The notes below the pieces were generated by a model, which worked only from the letters and a program-made list of their open reading frames with translations, searched no databases and was not told the origin of the DNA. A program made the position numbers and the translations under genes. From positions 1 through 38,388 of the forward strand of contig JAFGBR010000024.1 of NCBI GenBank assembly GCA_016933045.1: a stretch of 38,388 bases of DNA. Reading direction: 5' to 3'. Below, in pieces: positions 17,298-29,800 of the stretch. This DNA comes from Marinilabiliaceae bacterium (lineage in GTDB: Bacteria; Bacteroidota; Bacteroidia; Bacteroidales; Marinilabiliaceae). Position 1 is the stretch's first letter. Every line of letters begins with the position of its first letter.

Positions 17298-20200
17298 ATG
17301 ATGTTAAACAGAACCTTAACCCTTATTAATAAGATACGTTTTTGTTTTATCTTAAGCGTATTGTTTTATCCTTCGGAGCTGAGCGCAACCTATTCGCCAG
17401 ACCCAGTAAGAACATTTGCCGATGTGGTAATTGCCGATGCTATTCCAATGGTAACTGAAGAGGTGAATAACCCCAAAGATGATGATTTGTTGGCTTCATA
17501 CCAGGATCAATTATTGCAAAAGGTTATTGATGAGCAGCTATTTACCAATAAACTTGATTCGTCAAGTTTTTTTTCTTTACCTGTTGGTGTAACAGTAAAT
17601 AAAGATCAACCCGAAAAGTATATGATTGTGGTTGACAAAGTATCAGTTTTTCCATCGTATGCCGAGTTTAGTGCCTTTATGATATTGACTAATCCTTTCG
17701 ATGGAACTAAAGTGCGGTTTAAAACAGAAAATGTGCGTTTTTCTTTTAAAGGGGGTATTCAAGGTAATTTAAAGCTCGAATTGTGCGACTCTGTAAAAAT
17801 GAAGCTGGTGAACGATGTGAACCTCATTTGGATGCCGGGTTCTTTTGTTGATTGGGATTGTAATGGGTTTCGGCAGGTAGGTATTTGTGCCGATGTGAAA
17901 CTATCGGAAAAAAGATTTGTGGGGGTAAATCCAGTTACGGGTAATGAAACAGGGGCTGTAAAATCATCGTTTTTTTCTGTGCTTTCCGATTTTGATAATT
18001 TTCTTTTGGATGTGTCATTTTCTCCTTTTAAAATTCGGGGAATTAACGATTTGATATTTAGCTTTAATAATGTTGTTCTCGATTTTAGCGATAAGAGTAA
18101 TGCATCAGGGTTTAAGCTCCCCAATGGCTATCCTTCGGGTTATGAAGGTGAGTTTTTTCCATTATGGCGAGGGTTATACATTGGCAGTGCAGAAATTACT
18201 TTGGATAAAAAGTTTAATCAGAAAGATGGAACTAAAACTTCGGTTTTTGCAATGGGTTTAATCATTGATGATTATGGCCTTTCTGGTGTTGCAGGAGCCA
18301 GGAATATTCTTGGTTTGGATAAAGGACAGTTAGGTAACTGGCAGTTTGCAATTGACGAGTTTTCGATGAGTTTTCTTACCGGTAACTTGAGCGGACTGAC
18401 TTTTGAAGGGCGCACTGTATTGCCTGGTACAAGTAATCCGGTTAGTTATGAGGCATTTATGGATGTGGATGGGAATTATCATTTTGGGATTAGTCCCGGA
18501 AGTAATTTTAATTTTGATGTTTTTGCAGCTACTGTCGATATAGATAAGAGTAGCCATATTGATGTTGATGTTATAGATGGTGCTTTTGTTCCCACTGCAA
18601 TTTTAAATGGAAACATATCATTTAGCTGTTCAAAAAGTTTAGATAATACTGATAAAAAGATTTTGAAAATACCCACTATTGCATTTGAGGGTATGCGGAT
18701 TTCGGCTGCTCCACCAGTATTTGACTTGGAGGTGTTGGGTATTGAATCGGATGGTGAAATGGAGTTTGGAACATTTCCAATTTCGTTAACTAAAGCTTAT
18801 TTTAATAAAGGAAATGGCCATAATGCAAGGTTTGATTTTGAAGTAAAAGTAAAATTATCTCCGGTTAACGAGGAAGCTTTGGTGGGTTTAACTAATATTT
18901 CTGTTTTATGCGATTTGTCAAAAGAAAAATGGGAGTATAAAGGATTGAAGTTGAATGTATTAAAGGTTGATGCAAAGAAAGAAGGAGCATACGAAATACA
19001 TGGTGAAATTGAGTTTAAAGAGGGGGATGCAACTTATGGTGACGGTTTTAGAGGTCTTGTAAGTGCTTTATTTGTCGATAAATTTAAATTTGAATCAGTA
19101 GCTGTATTTGGAAGAGTGAATAGCTTCAGGTATTTCATGGTCGATGCATTTGCAACAATGGAACCTGGAATTCCAGCAGGGCCTTTTATTGTAAATGGTT
19201 TTGGTGGAGGATTGTATTATCGAATGCGTCAGCAAACAACACAGGAATCAACTGGGTCTGACTTTGGCAAGAATCTGGCACAACAGATTTATCTGCCCGA
19301 TAATAATGTTTCACTGGGTATAAAAGCTGCTATAGGCGCTGGTATTGTTAATAAAAAAATTATTGATGCAAAGGTTAGTCTTGAAGTCATTTTTAATAAT
19401 AATGGTGGTATCAACCAGGTAGGATTTCATGGTGAAGCCAGTGTTATTTCTCCATCTGACTTGTTAAGTTCAGAACAATTGAAACAGATGTCGGAAAAAA
19501 TGGCAAAAGGTGAGAAACAAAAAGTGAGCAGCAATGAAATGATGCGGGCTACCGTTGATTTGTTACTCGATTTTGAACGCGACGTTTTTCATGCCGAGAT
19601 GGAACTCTATTTGAATGTGGCCGGTGTATTAAAAGGGCGTGGAGCTAACAATAGAGCCGGTTGGGGAGTTATGCACATCGATCCCGACAAATGGTACCTG
19701 CATTTAGGAACACCTACCGATCCGATTGGTCTTGATTTTATTGGGTTGATGCAGGTGGGCAGTTACTTTATGGCGGGGCATGATATACCTGATGCCATGA
19801 TGATGAACAGGAGGGTTCTGGATATATTAAATATGACCAACGAGGATTTTAATGGTCAACGCAAGGATAATGACCTGGCCTTGGGTAAAGGTTTAGCCTT
19901 TGGTGCCAGTTTTGATTTGGATACAAAAGATCTGACTTTCCTGATTTTCTATGCAAGGTTTATGTTGGGTGGTGGTTTTGATGTTATGCTTCTCGATTAT
20001 GGTCCAGATGCCTATTGTCTTGGACATTCTGCTCCAGTAGGTATTAATGGGTGGTTTGCCAAAGGACAGGCATATGCCTACTTTGGTGGCGAAATTGGTA
20101 TTAAAGTAAGGATTTTCAGGCGTAAGCGTAAGTTTGAAATTATTAATCTGCAAACTGCTGCCGCACTTCGAATAGAAGGACCCAACCCAACATGGATGAA

Positions 20201-21812
20201 AGGAGTTGTTGGCGGTAAATATAAAATTCTGGGTGGTTTAGTAAAAGGAAGATGCAAATTCCAGGCTAGTATAGGTGAAAAATGTGATCTTCAGTATTCG
20301 CGCGATCTTTCTGATCTGGAAATTATTGGTGGACTATCTCCTGCAACAAACTCTTATGATGTGGATATTTTTACTTTACCACAAGGGGTGTTTAATATGC
20401 CAATAGGAAAAACACTTAAGTTTTCGGAGAATGAGAATTCTACCAAGGAGTTTCGTATTAACCTGGTTGAATTTGCGTTGTATCGCGATGGACAGATAAT
20501 ACCAGGATTATTTGAATGGGACGAGGATCAGACAACACTTGCCTATACTCCCTATGAGATTTTTGACCCCAATACCAGTTATAAGATAGTGGCTAAGGTT
20601 AGTTTTGAAGAAAAGATTAATGGTAAGTGGGAGACATATAAGGATGAGTCGGGTAATTTATATGTCGAAACCAAAGAGGCTTCCTTTACAATTGGGGATA
20701 AACCCGATAAGATTCCTTCAGAGTATGTCACTTATACCTACCCGGTTGACAGGATGATGAATTTTTATAAGAATGAGTCTAATACAGCCTATGTGACATT
20801 TAAGGCTAATATAGCCACATTCTTCCGTCCAGAAGATGGATGGGGACAGCGTTGCAAATGGACTCCTGTTTTGGGTGGTCAGCCTTTGTATTCAACGCTC
20901 ACATATAAGCCTGATCAGAAATGTGTTGAGACACCTGTGCCTGCTGGTTTAAGTGCCAAAACGATGTATCATTTTGATATAGAAGAGTATCCTTTGAGTG
21001 CTATTAATGCAATTGACAGGAATGTTGTCACACAATCAAATATTGACGTAAGTGAAGGTGCAGACACGACGGCGATGATCACCACACGGCAGGCTGAAGG
21101 TGTTATTGAGGATACTGAGGTGCGTTCAATCTATTCACTCGATTTCAGAACAAGTAAATACAATACATTTAGTGATAAGTTGTCGGTCAACGAAATGACG
21201 ATAAAATGGCTCGACCGTGTTTCACCTGCTGTTGATAACCTGATAGCTACTAAATACGACGATGAAATGTTTGATTCCTATGAGATCAGGGGTAATTCAC
21301 TTTTTGGCCCTATTGTAGCGATAGAGGCTTCTCTTGATGGTGCCGACTGGTATCAGAATAACATCTATTCTTTGATGTATCAGGATTATCCTCTACATCC
21401 AGAAGCACTGGTTAGCCGCAACACATCACTGGGTGGTATACCTCCCGTTAAACCGGTTGAATTATGGCAGATAGATTATGATTATACCTTAACTGATTTG
21501 GATGTCCAAACCGGGCGCATGAGTTCAAGGGCGGATATGACGCATTTTGTCTATGGTCTGGCCCGTACATGGGCAGCTGATTATTATGATATCAGAAACA
21601 ACATAGCCAATTTGATTTATAAAAACGCAATTACCATCACCCCACGTGTAGAGCAAATAATGGGGACATATCCATGGCCACAGGCTAGTTTAGGTAATTA
21701 CCCATTTTTAGTCCAATACAAGTTACCTGGTCGTCAGGTGTCAAGTTCGAGGATTATCAATATGAAGAATCCTTTTAGTATTAAACAAGTCAATTTGAAA
21801 GCTAATGAGTAA
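17298..21812 (+). CDS. Very large exported beta-rich protein of unknown function
   Basis: The product is 1504 residues with an N-terminal signal peptide (hydrophobic core FCFILSVLFYPS, cleavage near LSA). Most of it is predicted beta structure by eye, with many Gly, Asp and aromatic residues. Residues ~600-950 include Gly-rich barrel-like strands (GFGGGLYYRMRQQ, FMLGGGFDVMLLDYG) and a basic patch (RIFRRKRKFEI). Residues ~1028-1120 look like an Ig-like Big_5 domain (IFDPNTSYKIVAKVSFEE). No T9SS sorting tail and no catalytic motif are visible. The stop overlaps the next start by 8 bases, showing coupling to the FN3 protein. By context it is a structural component of the TANFOR/SprB system, periplasmic or at the cell surface. 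Confidence 0.85.
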   Translation: MMLNRTLTLINKIRFCFILSVLFYPSELSATYSPDPVRTFADVVIADAIPMVTEEVNNPKDDDLLASYQDQLLQKVIDEQLFTNKLDSSSFFSLPVGVTVNKDQPEKYMIVVDKVSVFPSYAEFSAFMILTNPFDGTKVRFKTENVRFSFKGGIQGNLKLELCDSVKMKLVNDVNLIWMPGSFVDWDCNGFRQVGICADVKLSEKRFVGVNPVTGNETGAVKSSFFSVLSDFDNFLLDVSFSPFKIRGINDLIFSFNNVVLDFSDKSNASGFKLPNGYPSGYEGEFFPLWRGLYIGSAEITLDKKFNQKDGTKTSVFAMGLIIDDYGLSGVAGARNILGLDKGQLGNWQFAIDEFSMSFLTGNLSGLTFEGRTVLPGTSNPVSYEAFMDVDGNYHFGISPGSNFNFDVFAATVDIDKSSHIDVDVIDGAFVPTAILNGNISFSCSKSLDNTDKKILKIPTIAFEGMRISAAPPVFDLEVLGIESDGEMEFGTFPISLTKAYFNKGNGHNARFDFEVKVKLSPVNEEALVGLTNISVLCDLSKEKWEYKGLKLNVLKVDAKKEGAYEIHGEIEFKEGDATYGDGFRGLVSALFVDKFKFESVAVFGRVNSFRYFMVDAFATMEPGIPAGPFIVNGFGGGLYYRMRQQTTQESTGSDFGKNLAQQIYLPDNNVSLGIKAAIGAGIVNKKIIDAKVSLEVIFNNNGGINQVGFHGEASVISPSDLLSSEQLKQMSEKMAKGEKQKVSSNEMMRATVDLLLDFERDVFHAEMELYLNVAGVLKGRGANNRAGWGVMHIDPDKWYLHLGTPTDPIGLDFIGLMQVGSYFMAGHDIPDAMMMNRRVLDILNMTNEDFNGQRKDNDLALGKGLAFGASFDLDTKDLTFLIFYARFMLGGGFDVMLLDYGPDAYCLGHSAPVGINGWFAKGQAYAYFGGEIGIKVRIFRRKRKFEIINLQTAAALRIEGPNPTWMKGVVGGKYKILGGLVKGRCKFQASIGEKCDLQYSRDLSDLEIIGGLSPATNSYDVDIFTLPQGVFNMPIGKTLKFSENENSTKEFRINLVEFALYRDGQIIPGLFEWDEDQTTLAYTPYEIFDPNTSYKIVAKVSFEEKINGKWETYKDESGNLYVETKEASFTIGDKPDKIPSEYVTYTYPVDRMMNFYKNESNTAYVTFKANIATFFRPEDGWGQRCKWTPVLGGQPLYSTLTYKPDQKCVETPVPAGLSAKTMYHFDIEEYPLSAINAIDRNVVTQSNIDVSEGADTTAMITTRQAEGVIEDTEVRSIYSLDFRTSKYNTFSDKLSVNEMTIKWLDRVSPAVDNLIATKYDDEMFDSYEIRGNSLFGPIVAIEASLDGADWYQNNIYSLMYQDYPLHPEALVSRNTSLGGIPPVKPVELWQIDYDYTLTDLDVQTGRMSSRADMTHFVYGLARTWAADYYDIRNNIANLIYKNAITITPRVEQIMGTYPWPQASLGNYPFLVQYKLPGRQVSSSRIINMKNPFSIKQVNLKANE

Positions 21813-23814
21813 GATTGCCCCAAATAGATTATTTTTGATGACTGTTTGCGTCATGTTTCCTTTCGTCATGTTTGCTCAGGACAAAGAGAAACATGAGATG
21901 AAACTGCTGGCCCGGCCAATGCCCGATTCGGTGATGTTGCGATGGGCCCCGACTACCTACCAGCTTTGGTTGTCGGGTAACAAACATGGTTATTATGTAT
22001 TGAGGGCCTGTTTGATGCGTGACGGTAAGTTGTTGGCTAAGCCAGAGGAGGTCAGGCTGACCGATACTCCATTAAAGCCGGCACCACTTGAAAGATGGGA
22101 ACAGATAGCTGAAACAAACGGACTGGCCGGTGTTGCCGCCGAGGCAATCTTTGGCGATCAGATGGATGTTGAGGCCGGAAATCCTTCTTCTCTCATCGAA
22201 ATTGTTAACAAAGCAACTGAACAGGAGTCTAAATTGGGATTTGCGCTGCTGGCTGCCGACCAAAATGCACAAGTGGCTGTATTGTCCGGTTTAATGCTAA
22301 TAGATAAAACTGCTAAAAAAGGGGAAAAGTATTTGTATAAAGTTTATCCGGCTTATATCCCCGAAGGGATGGTTGTCGATACCGGATTGTTTTTTACCGG
22401 AGTTGATGAGTATATGCCTTTGGTGCCCCCTTCGAATGTGAAAGCCCAGGGTGATGATAAAATGGTGACAATAACCTGGGGGTTGAGTGATTACACTGCT
22501 TTTTATGTTGAAAGGGCATTGAAGGGAAGTGATCAATTTGAACGTTTAAATGAGACACCTTTAATTAATACCACTCCAGAAGGTTACGATGAACTACCAT
22601 ATAACTTTTATTTGGACACTTTACCTTCAAACGAACAGGTTTACAATTATCGGATTATTGGTTTATCTGCCTTTGGTGAGCTTTCGCCACCTTCTACTGT
22701 GGTGTCGGGTAAAGGTGAATATGTAATAAGTCAAGCCCCTATTGTGACAAAGGTGTATTCGCCGGATAATCAATCTGTTTTGGTTCAGTGGGAAATGATT
22801 GATGAAAAGCAGAAGGCAGAAGGGTATAAAATATACCGTTCGGAGAAGTTTGCTGAAGGATACCATGAGATAGGTCAAAGCAAAAATAAACAATCCTCCT
22901 TTACTGATCAAACTCCGATGTATATCGGATATTACCGTGTTCAAGCCTTTAATAGCGATGGTGGCGGGCCAATGAGTATTCCCAGGATGGTGCAATTAAT
23001 CGACTCCATTCCTCCACTGCCACCAGTTGGGATGACTGCAATGGCTGATACCAGTGGTAAAGTTATGTTAAGATGGAACCGTAATAATGAGTCTGACATA
23101 TATGGATATCGTGTGTTTCGGGCTAATTCGAAAAACGAAGAGTTTTCACAGATAACAAAAGCTGCCATACTTGATACCTTTATGGTGGATAGTATTAACC
23201 TGCAAACACTGACCAAAAAGGTACATTATCAGGTTGTTGCTGTTGATAAACGTCAAAACAGGTCGGCTTTTTCCACTGTATTTACCATCGAAAGACCGGA
23301 TATAGTTGCACCTGCACCACCTGTATTTAAAAAAGTAATTAATTCGGGTGATGGGATTCAACTGGGCTGGTTTTTAAGCCCATCTGCTGATGTTGAACAT
23401 CAGCTTTTATACCGCAAGAAACAGGAGGAGGCCGATTGGCAATTGATTGCCGATATGTCCAAAAATGATACCCTTTATGTCGATTCGCTGGCTCTTCCAC
23501 AAACACGCTATTACTATCTGCTACTCGCTGTCGATAAATCCGGTAATGAAAGTCAGCCTACCAAACCTGTGGTTGGGGAGTATCAACGAAATGACCAGGG
23601 CAGTCCGTGGATTACTCCAAAGGTAAAGGTGAATAATCGGGAAGGGACTGTTGAGTTGAGCTGGGATCCGATTGTAGGAGCATTAAGATATGTTGTTTAT
23701 GAGAAAAAACAAGAAACTCTGCATGTAGTAAAAGGTGTTACTGATTGTAATTGTAAAATTGTTGGTAATTCAATTGCTAAAAATTCTATTTATTTCATTA
23801 AAGCAGTATTCTAG
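21805..23814 (+). CDS. Exported multi-domain fibronectin type III protein
   Basis: The 669-residue product has a signal peptide (MSKIAPNRLFLMTVCVMFPFVMFAQ style, cleavage after FAQ). Residues ~33-75 resemble a first FN3-like strand set (PDSVMLRWAP). FN3 domains then begin near residues 208, 309, 401, 501 and 604, each with the usual Trp in strand B and a Tyr-rich strand F (VTITWG, VLVQWEM, VMLRWNR, IQLGWFL, VELSWDP). The last domain is short and ends KAVF at the C-terminus, without a sorting tail. FN3 arrays of this type are extracellular spacers or binding modules. The gene overlaps the 1504-residue protein gene by 8 bases and ends 2 bases before the SprB-repeat gene, so the three are almost certainly co-translated. 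Confidence 0.88.
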   Translation: MSKIAPNRLFLMTVCVMFPFVMFAQDKEKHEMKLLARPMPDSVMLRWAPTTYQLWLSGNKHGYYVLRACLMRDGKLLAKPEEVRLTDTPLKPAPLERWEQIAETNGLAGVAAEAIFGDQMDVEAGNPSSLIEIVNKATEQESKLGFALLAADQNAQVAVLSGLMLIDKTAKKGEKYLYKVYPAYIPEGMVVDTGLFFTGVDEYMPLVPPSNVKAQGDDKMVTITWGLSDYTAFYVERALKGSDQFERLNETPLINTTPEGYDELPYNFYLDTLPSNEQVYNYRIIGLSAFGELSPPSTVVSGKGEYVISQAPIVTKVYSPDNQSVLVQWEMIDEKQKAEGYKIYRSEKFAEGYHEIGQSKNKQSSFTDQTPMYIGYYRVQAFNSDGGGPMSIPRMVQLIDSIPPLPPVGMTAMADTSGKVMLRWNRNNESDIYGYRVFRANSKNEEFSQITKAAILDTFMVDSINLQTLTKKVHYQVVAVDKRQNRSAFSTVFTIERPDIVAPAPPVFKKVINSGDGIQLGWFLSPSADVEHQLLYRKKQEEADWQLIADMSKNDTLYVDSLALPQTRYYYLLLAVDKSGNESQPTKPVVGEYQRNDQGSPWITPKVKVNNREGTVELSWDPIVGALRYVVYEKKQETLHVVKGVTDCNCKIVGNSIAKNSIYFIKAVF

Positions 23815-23816
23815 AA

Positions 23817-26800
23817 ATGAAAAGCAAAATTATTGTATTCCTGATATTTATATGGCACATTACTAATATTGTGGCTCAAGAGAAATATCACCATATTGAA
23901 ATTGAAACATGTTGCAACTTTGAGATGATTAGATTAGGTGGTCATTTATCAAATGGTAACGATGGTGATGTCATTATCCAATCATCAAGCTTTAGTTTGG
24001 TTTCATCAAATGGAGGTATAAATAAATATGTATACGATGCTTCTTATACATTCTTTGCATTTTATGAATTTAGTATTGAGGGTTATACAGTTTATTATGG
24101 AGCTAATGAGTATTATAACTTAACTGAATCATTTAGTGAATCATCCCAATCTATAGGTGGTTGTTTTCAGGAATACCCTATCAAATTTAGAATAACGACA
24201 TATGTAAAATTTGATCAGACTCCAATTAGCTATTTTGCTTGTACTGATGAAGGCCTAAAATTCCATAGTAATGTAATTGATTATATCCCTTATACTCCAT
24301 CCTTCTATTTTAATGGTGATAATCATTATTATTGTGATGAACCTCAGCCTGGTTATATTCAAACAATGAAGATTGAGGTTTCTGATGATGTAAGCTTTAG
24401 TAACACTGTAGTAATCACAAAAGGTAATTATTCTTTTACGACAGAACCATTGCCCTATGGAACAGAAAGCATTGATTATTGGGGACCGGATTTCAATATT
24501 TCATTTCAGGAATTGAATCATGAAGATTGGAAAAATAAGGAGTTGTTTATCAGGTACTATCAACAATCGGGTGAAACAAGGTTGTTTTCAGGGATTTTTT
24601 TTCTTGAACCTCCAACCATCAACCTTACAGCTACAGCTCCCACATGTGCAGAAAGCAATGATGCATCATTCATTGTTAATCTGCCGGAATTGCCTGTAGT
24701 AGATCCTGAACTGGATGAACTCAGTTATTTGATTACTATAGCACGATACACTGAATCGAAAGTTTTGGGAAGTGATTCAATTCTGTATGATGGTAAATAT
24801 TATTATCAAAATGATGGGTTTACTACAGACTATCAAACACAAAGCTCCTCTATTATTGTTAATAGTAGTAATATTGCTTCATTAGCAGAAAAACCGTTTA
24901 GTCTTTGTGCGGGATTGTATCGATTCAGAGTCAGGAGCAATTCTGGAAATTCAAGCGACCTCTGTTCTGTCACCTTAGATACATTGATAATTGCCCCATA
25001 TCCTATCGAAATCAGTGATGTGGAATATGATTTTAATCAAACAGATAGTGAAAACGGAACAACCTATAATATTAGATCCAATGGAGGATATGCCACAATG
25101 GATGTTACCATTACAGGAGGTCCAAACGGAACATATGAATTGATGGGAATTGAAGGAGCATCATTAATAAAGCAAAGTGGAAATGTTTATCGTATTAACG
25201 GAATAACAGCAGGTACGTATGATAATATATATATAAGAGATGGTTTATGTGTAAGTAATCTACTTTCTAAACAAATTATTAATGAGCCAAAATCGTTTGA
25301 AATCGAAAGTATTAGAATAGCCGAAGAAATCACATGTTATAACGGTAACGGACGTATATTTATTGAATTATCAGGAGGTATTGCCCCATTCGTTATTAAC
25401 TTTCAAGGCCAAACGATTAATTCAAATTCAAGAACTGTCGAAATTCCAGATGTTAAAGCTGCTACTAACGGTTATTTATTCATACAAGATGCCGGAGGCT
25501 CTCAAATAGAGTCTGCCTTCACCATCACCCAACCCTCTCAACTAAATCTTAATTACACAATTATACAGTCAATACCGTGTACCGGTCAGACGGGCAGTTT
25601 CAGAATATATGGAAACGGCGGCACCCCACCATATAGATATTGTATAAATTATGATGTCAATAAAGGAGAAAGTCAGTTTACATCGTACGATGGAGTTTTT
25701 GAAAATATTAAAGACGGCTTATATAGTTGTGCCGTTATGGATGCTAATGGGTGTATTACAAATGTAAATATTGGAATGTACGATCCGGCACCAGTTGAAA
25801 TATATAACATTACAAATACCATACGGCCTACATGTGAATTAAGTAACGGGGCTTTTGATGTTTGGCTTGATGGCGAATCAAGCTATTTTCCATTAAATGT
25901 TAGTATTTATAAAGTAACAGGTACGGGCGATAGTTTAATTATGCAGGGAGTTTCAAATGATTATAATGAATTTTTAGTTAGGGGAGTTAGTGCAGGAAGT
26001 TATAAGGTATTTGCCGAATCGGGCAGTGGTTGTATCGGGAGTTCCGAATACGAACTGATAGCGTTAAAGCCTTTAAGCTATTCAAATTTACAAATAAAGC
26101 CTAACGATTGTTCAATGGTAGAAACAGGTAACATATCCTTTAATGTTGCAGGTGTACCAACGCCCCCGGTTTTTAGACTGGGTAGTCCGGATTATCCTAT
26201 ATCATATAAAAGTGGAGTCGTTACAATTTCAAAATTACCTGCTGGAAATAAGTCATTTACAGTAAGCGATAACCGAGGATGTAAACTTAATATTAATGCC
26301 ACTATTCCTATGCGTACCGATCCAATTCGGATAGTGAGGGCTATTCCCGATGGACCAACGTGTGATTATGGCACTGACGGGTTTATTGAAGTGATGGCTG
26401 AAGGTGGCGCGAATACCAATGGTTATAAGTATAAGGTTGATAGTAGGTCATATTCAAGTTTTATTCCGGCGAATAAACCATATAATATTGAGATGGTTGG
26501 CGAAGGTGAACATGTAGTAACCATGCAAGATGGAGCCGGTTGTGAGGTTAGTACAACAGTATCTAATTCAACAATGCCAGGTCAATCATTGTTTATTGAT
26601 ATTGAGAATATTGAACCAGCCTCGTGTAATCAAAATGGTGTTAATAATGGAGCAGCTACACTAAGATGTCGAAATCAGTCATTTTTACCTGCTACTTTTG
26701 CCACAATCGATTATGATTTTATTGCAACCATCAGACCAGGTGTTGATACAACCATTAATATCTCGCATTTAAGTTCAGGTATGTACACATTTTGGCTGTA

Positions 26801-29800
26801 TAATGATGGTGGTTGTTCAACTATTGTAAATGTTATAATTAACAGTGCTAATCATCAGGCAGTATTAGAAAAGACATTCATCGACAGTCTAACCTGCGAA
26901 ACAGCCACAAACGGCAGAATGTTTTTAGAAGCACTGCCAAATGGAGAATATACAACTAGTTACCAATATACATTAACAGATGTTTCTGAAAATAGTGAAA
27001 TAGCAGGTGAAGTAGCTTATGGTACTAAACGATATTATGACAATTTGGGAAACCATAACTATCGGATAGATGTGGTAGATGAAGATGGGTGTGCAACATC
27101 CGAAATTTTTAACGTACCTGTTATATCCGATGCTGTAAAACTGTTGCAGGAAGATTGGATACCATCATCATGCGTACGCGCTGCCAATGGACGTATTGAG
27201 GTAACCGGAGCCGGAGGTAGTCCTTTTAGTAATGGATATGACATTTCGTTTAATAATGTAACCAAACGAGGAACTTCGGTGTCATTTGATAATCTGCCAG
27301 TTGGAACCGAAGGTCAGGTTATGATTTACGATTCCGAAGGTTGTGGTTTTATTAGTGATGTTAATATAGTTAGGGTATTGCAAGATTCGTTGAAAATTAA
27401 TGCGATAAATATACAAGATCCTGCATGTTCTTCTGTATCAACCGGAGTTATTGTTCCCGATGTTCGTATTGGAAATCCTATGGCAATTCATTCGTATGTG
27501 TTGCAGTCAAATGAATATAATGTAAGTGGTGAGCTGGTCGATTCCATAAAATCGTTACCTGCAGGAAATTACACATTAACAATAACCGATACCAATAATT
27601 GTTCTGACGTAGTTCAAGGAATTGTTATTGATAATCCATCTCCAGTTGCAATTTTCGACAGTCGCTATAATTATATTGCAAATAAGGGTGATACAACCGG
27701 TTATTACCATATCGAGGTTGACTTAGGAAACTATCGATACGATTATTTATTGGTTGATACCGTTTCATCCACACAACTATATTCTGGGGTTGCCGATAGA
27801 GGTATTTTGCAGCTTGATAAGATACCGGCCGGCGTTTATCGTTTTATGCTGCGCGATACTGCAGGGTGTAACTATTTTAATGGTAATGAGTGGTTCGAAA
27901 CCATAGTAGATATGAAGGAGCCTGATGAGCAGTTGGCATTGAACGTTAATGATTATAGTAATGTAAGTTGTAACAAGTTATCTGATGGACAAATTTATGT
28001 TGAAGGAACCGGAGGGTGGGGAGCACAGTATGAATATTCGATAAATGGACAAACATGGCAAAATACTGGGGTTTTTGAAAGTCTGGTGGCCGATGAATAT
28101 CAACTCTATGTTCGCGACACGGCAGGTGTAGTTTCTGTGCAAAGTATTACTCTTAACCAACCCGATACGCTCGATTTTATTATTACCCAACTTAACGATG
28201 CCACTTGTCCTGGATATGGAAATGGTATTTTAGAGGTTGAGCCTTTAAATGGTATTGTTTTTAATGATGGATTACAATATCGTATAGAAGAGAGTGAAAC
28301 AGGTTTAACCATTGATAATGAAAGAAAAAAAATTAAATATAGATATGCACAATTGTTGAAAGGCAGTTATGAGGTGTTTGTGACCGATTCAAATGGTTGT
28401 GTTGCTTCAAAAACCATAAATATTGGCGAGCCTGTTGTGCCAGTGGTTGATATTCGTAATAATTATATTAAAAGAAAAGGCGATAACACAGGTCAGATTG
28501 GTATTGATATTGAAGGTGGTAATGGGTTGTTCGATTATGTTTTGATGCGCAATGGCGATTCCCTGTTAACAGGTAAAACTTCCGATACCCTGTTTTTAAA
28601 TCAGCTTTATGCAGGCAACTACAATTTTCAGTTGCGTGATACTGCCGGATGTATCTATGAAGATTCGGCATGGATTGTACGACAAGTTGAGATTAGAGAA
28701 CCCGAATTAGAATTGTTATTTGATACTGTTGCATTTAATAATGTTACCTGTCGGGGTTATGGCGACGGGGTATTAGAGTTTGTCGGAGTTGGCGGATGGG
28801 GCGATTATTCATATAGTTTTAATGGAAGTGGGTTTGGTAGCGAGTCAGTATTTGCAAACCTTAATCCGGGTAGTTATAAGGTTATTGTTCGTGATTCGTC
28901 TGGGGTTGAGTTTTCGTCTGTTGTTGAAATTAATCAACCTGACCTTCTTACTGTGACTGTACGGCAAATTAATGATGCGAATTGTTACAATGGTGATGAT
29001 GGATCTGTTGAGATGGAAATATCGGGTGGGAATCTTTCATACTTGGTTTCAACACCTTTGGTTGACTGGCAAAAAGGAGAAGTACTGAGGGGGCTGTCGG
29101 CGGGGGAATATGAGATTCATATTAAGGATACATTAGGATGTTCAATTATTATTCCAACAGTAACTGTTAGTCAGCCTCAAGAGATAAAATTATTGTATGC
29201 CGAAACAACAAAGACGGAGTGTAATCAAAATAATGGAGCTATCATTTCATCTTATACAGGTGGTGTTGGTTCATATAATTATGAATGGTTCAAAGATACT
29301 TTAGTCGATAACTCAATTGAGAACAAAGTATTATCTCAGTATACTACATCATCAATTTCAAACTTATTTTCAGGAAGATATCTTTTAAATGTAACCGACG
29401 AGCATAGTTGTGTGGTTCCGTTTGAATTTTTTGTGGATGATAATACTGATTTAACCATTGATACGATATTTACAAAGCCGGTTACTTGTTATGGCTACAA
29501 TAATGGAGAAGCAACAGCGCAGGTAAGTTTGGGATCAACGCCCTATAATTACACATGGTCGAAAGATGTGTTATCTTACAGCCAGAATAATGCTTATGAG
29601 TTATTTGCAGGTAAATATGTATTAATGGTAAGGGATAATGAAGGATGTGCAGTTTCGAAAATATTTAATGTTAAAACCCCCGATAGTATTGGATTGAGTT
29701 ATTTAAATATTATTCAACCTTTGTGTTACGGAGGTAGCAAAGGGCATATTGAACTTACTGCAAATGGGGGTACTCCCGGATATTCTTATAAATGGTCAAC

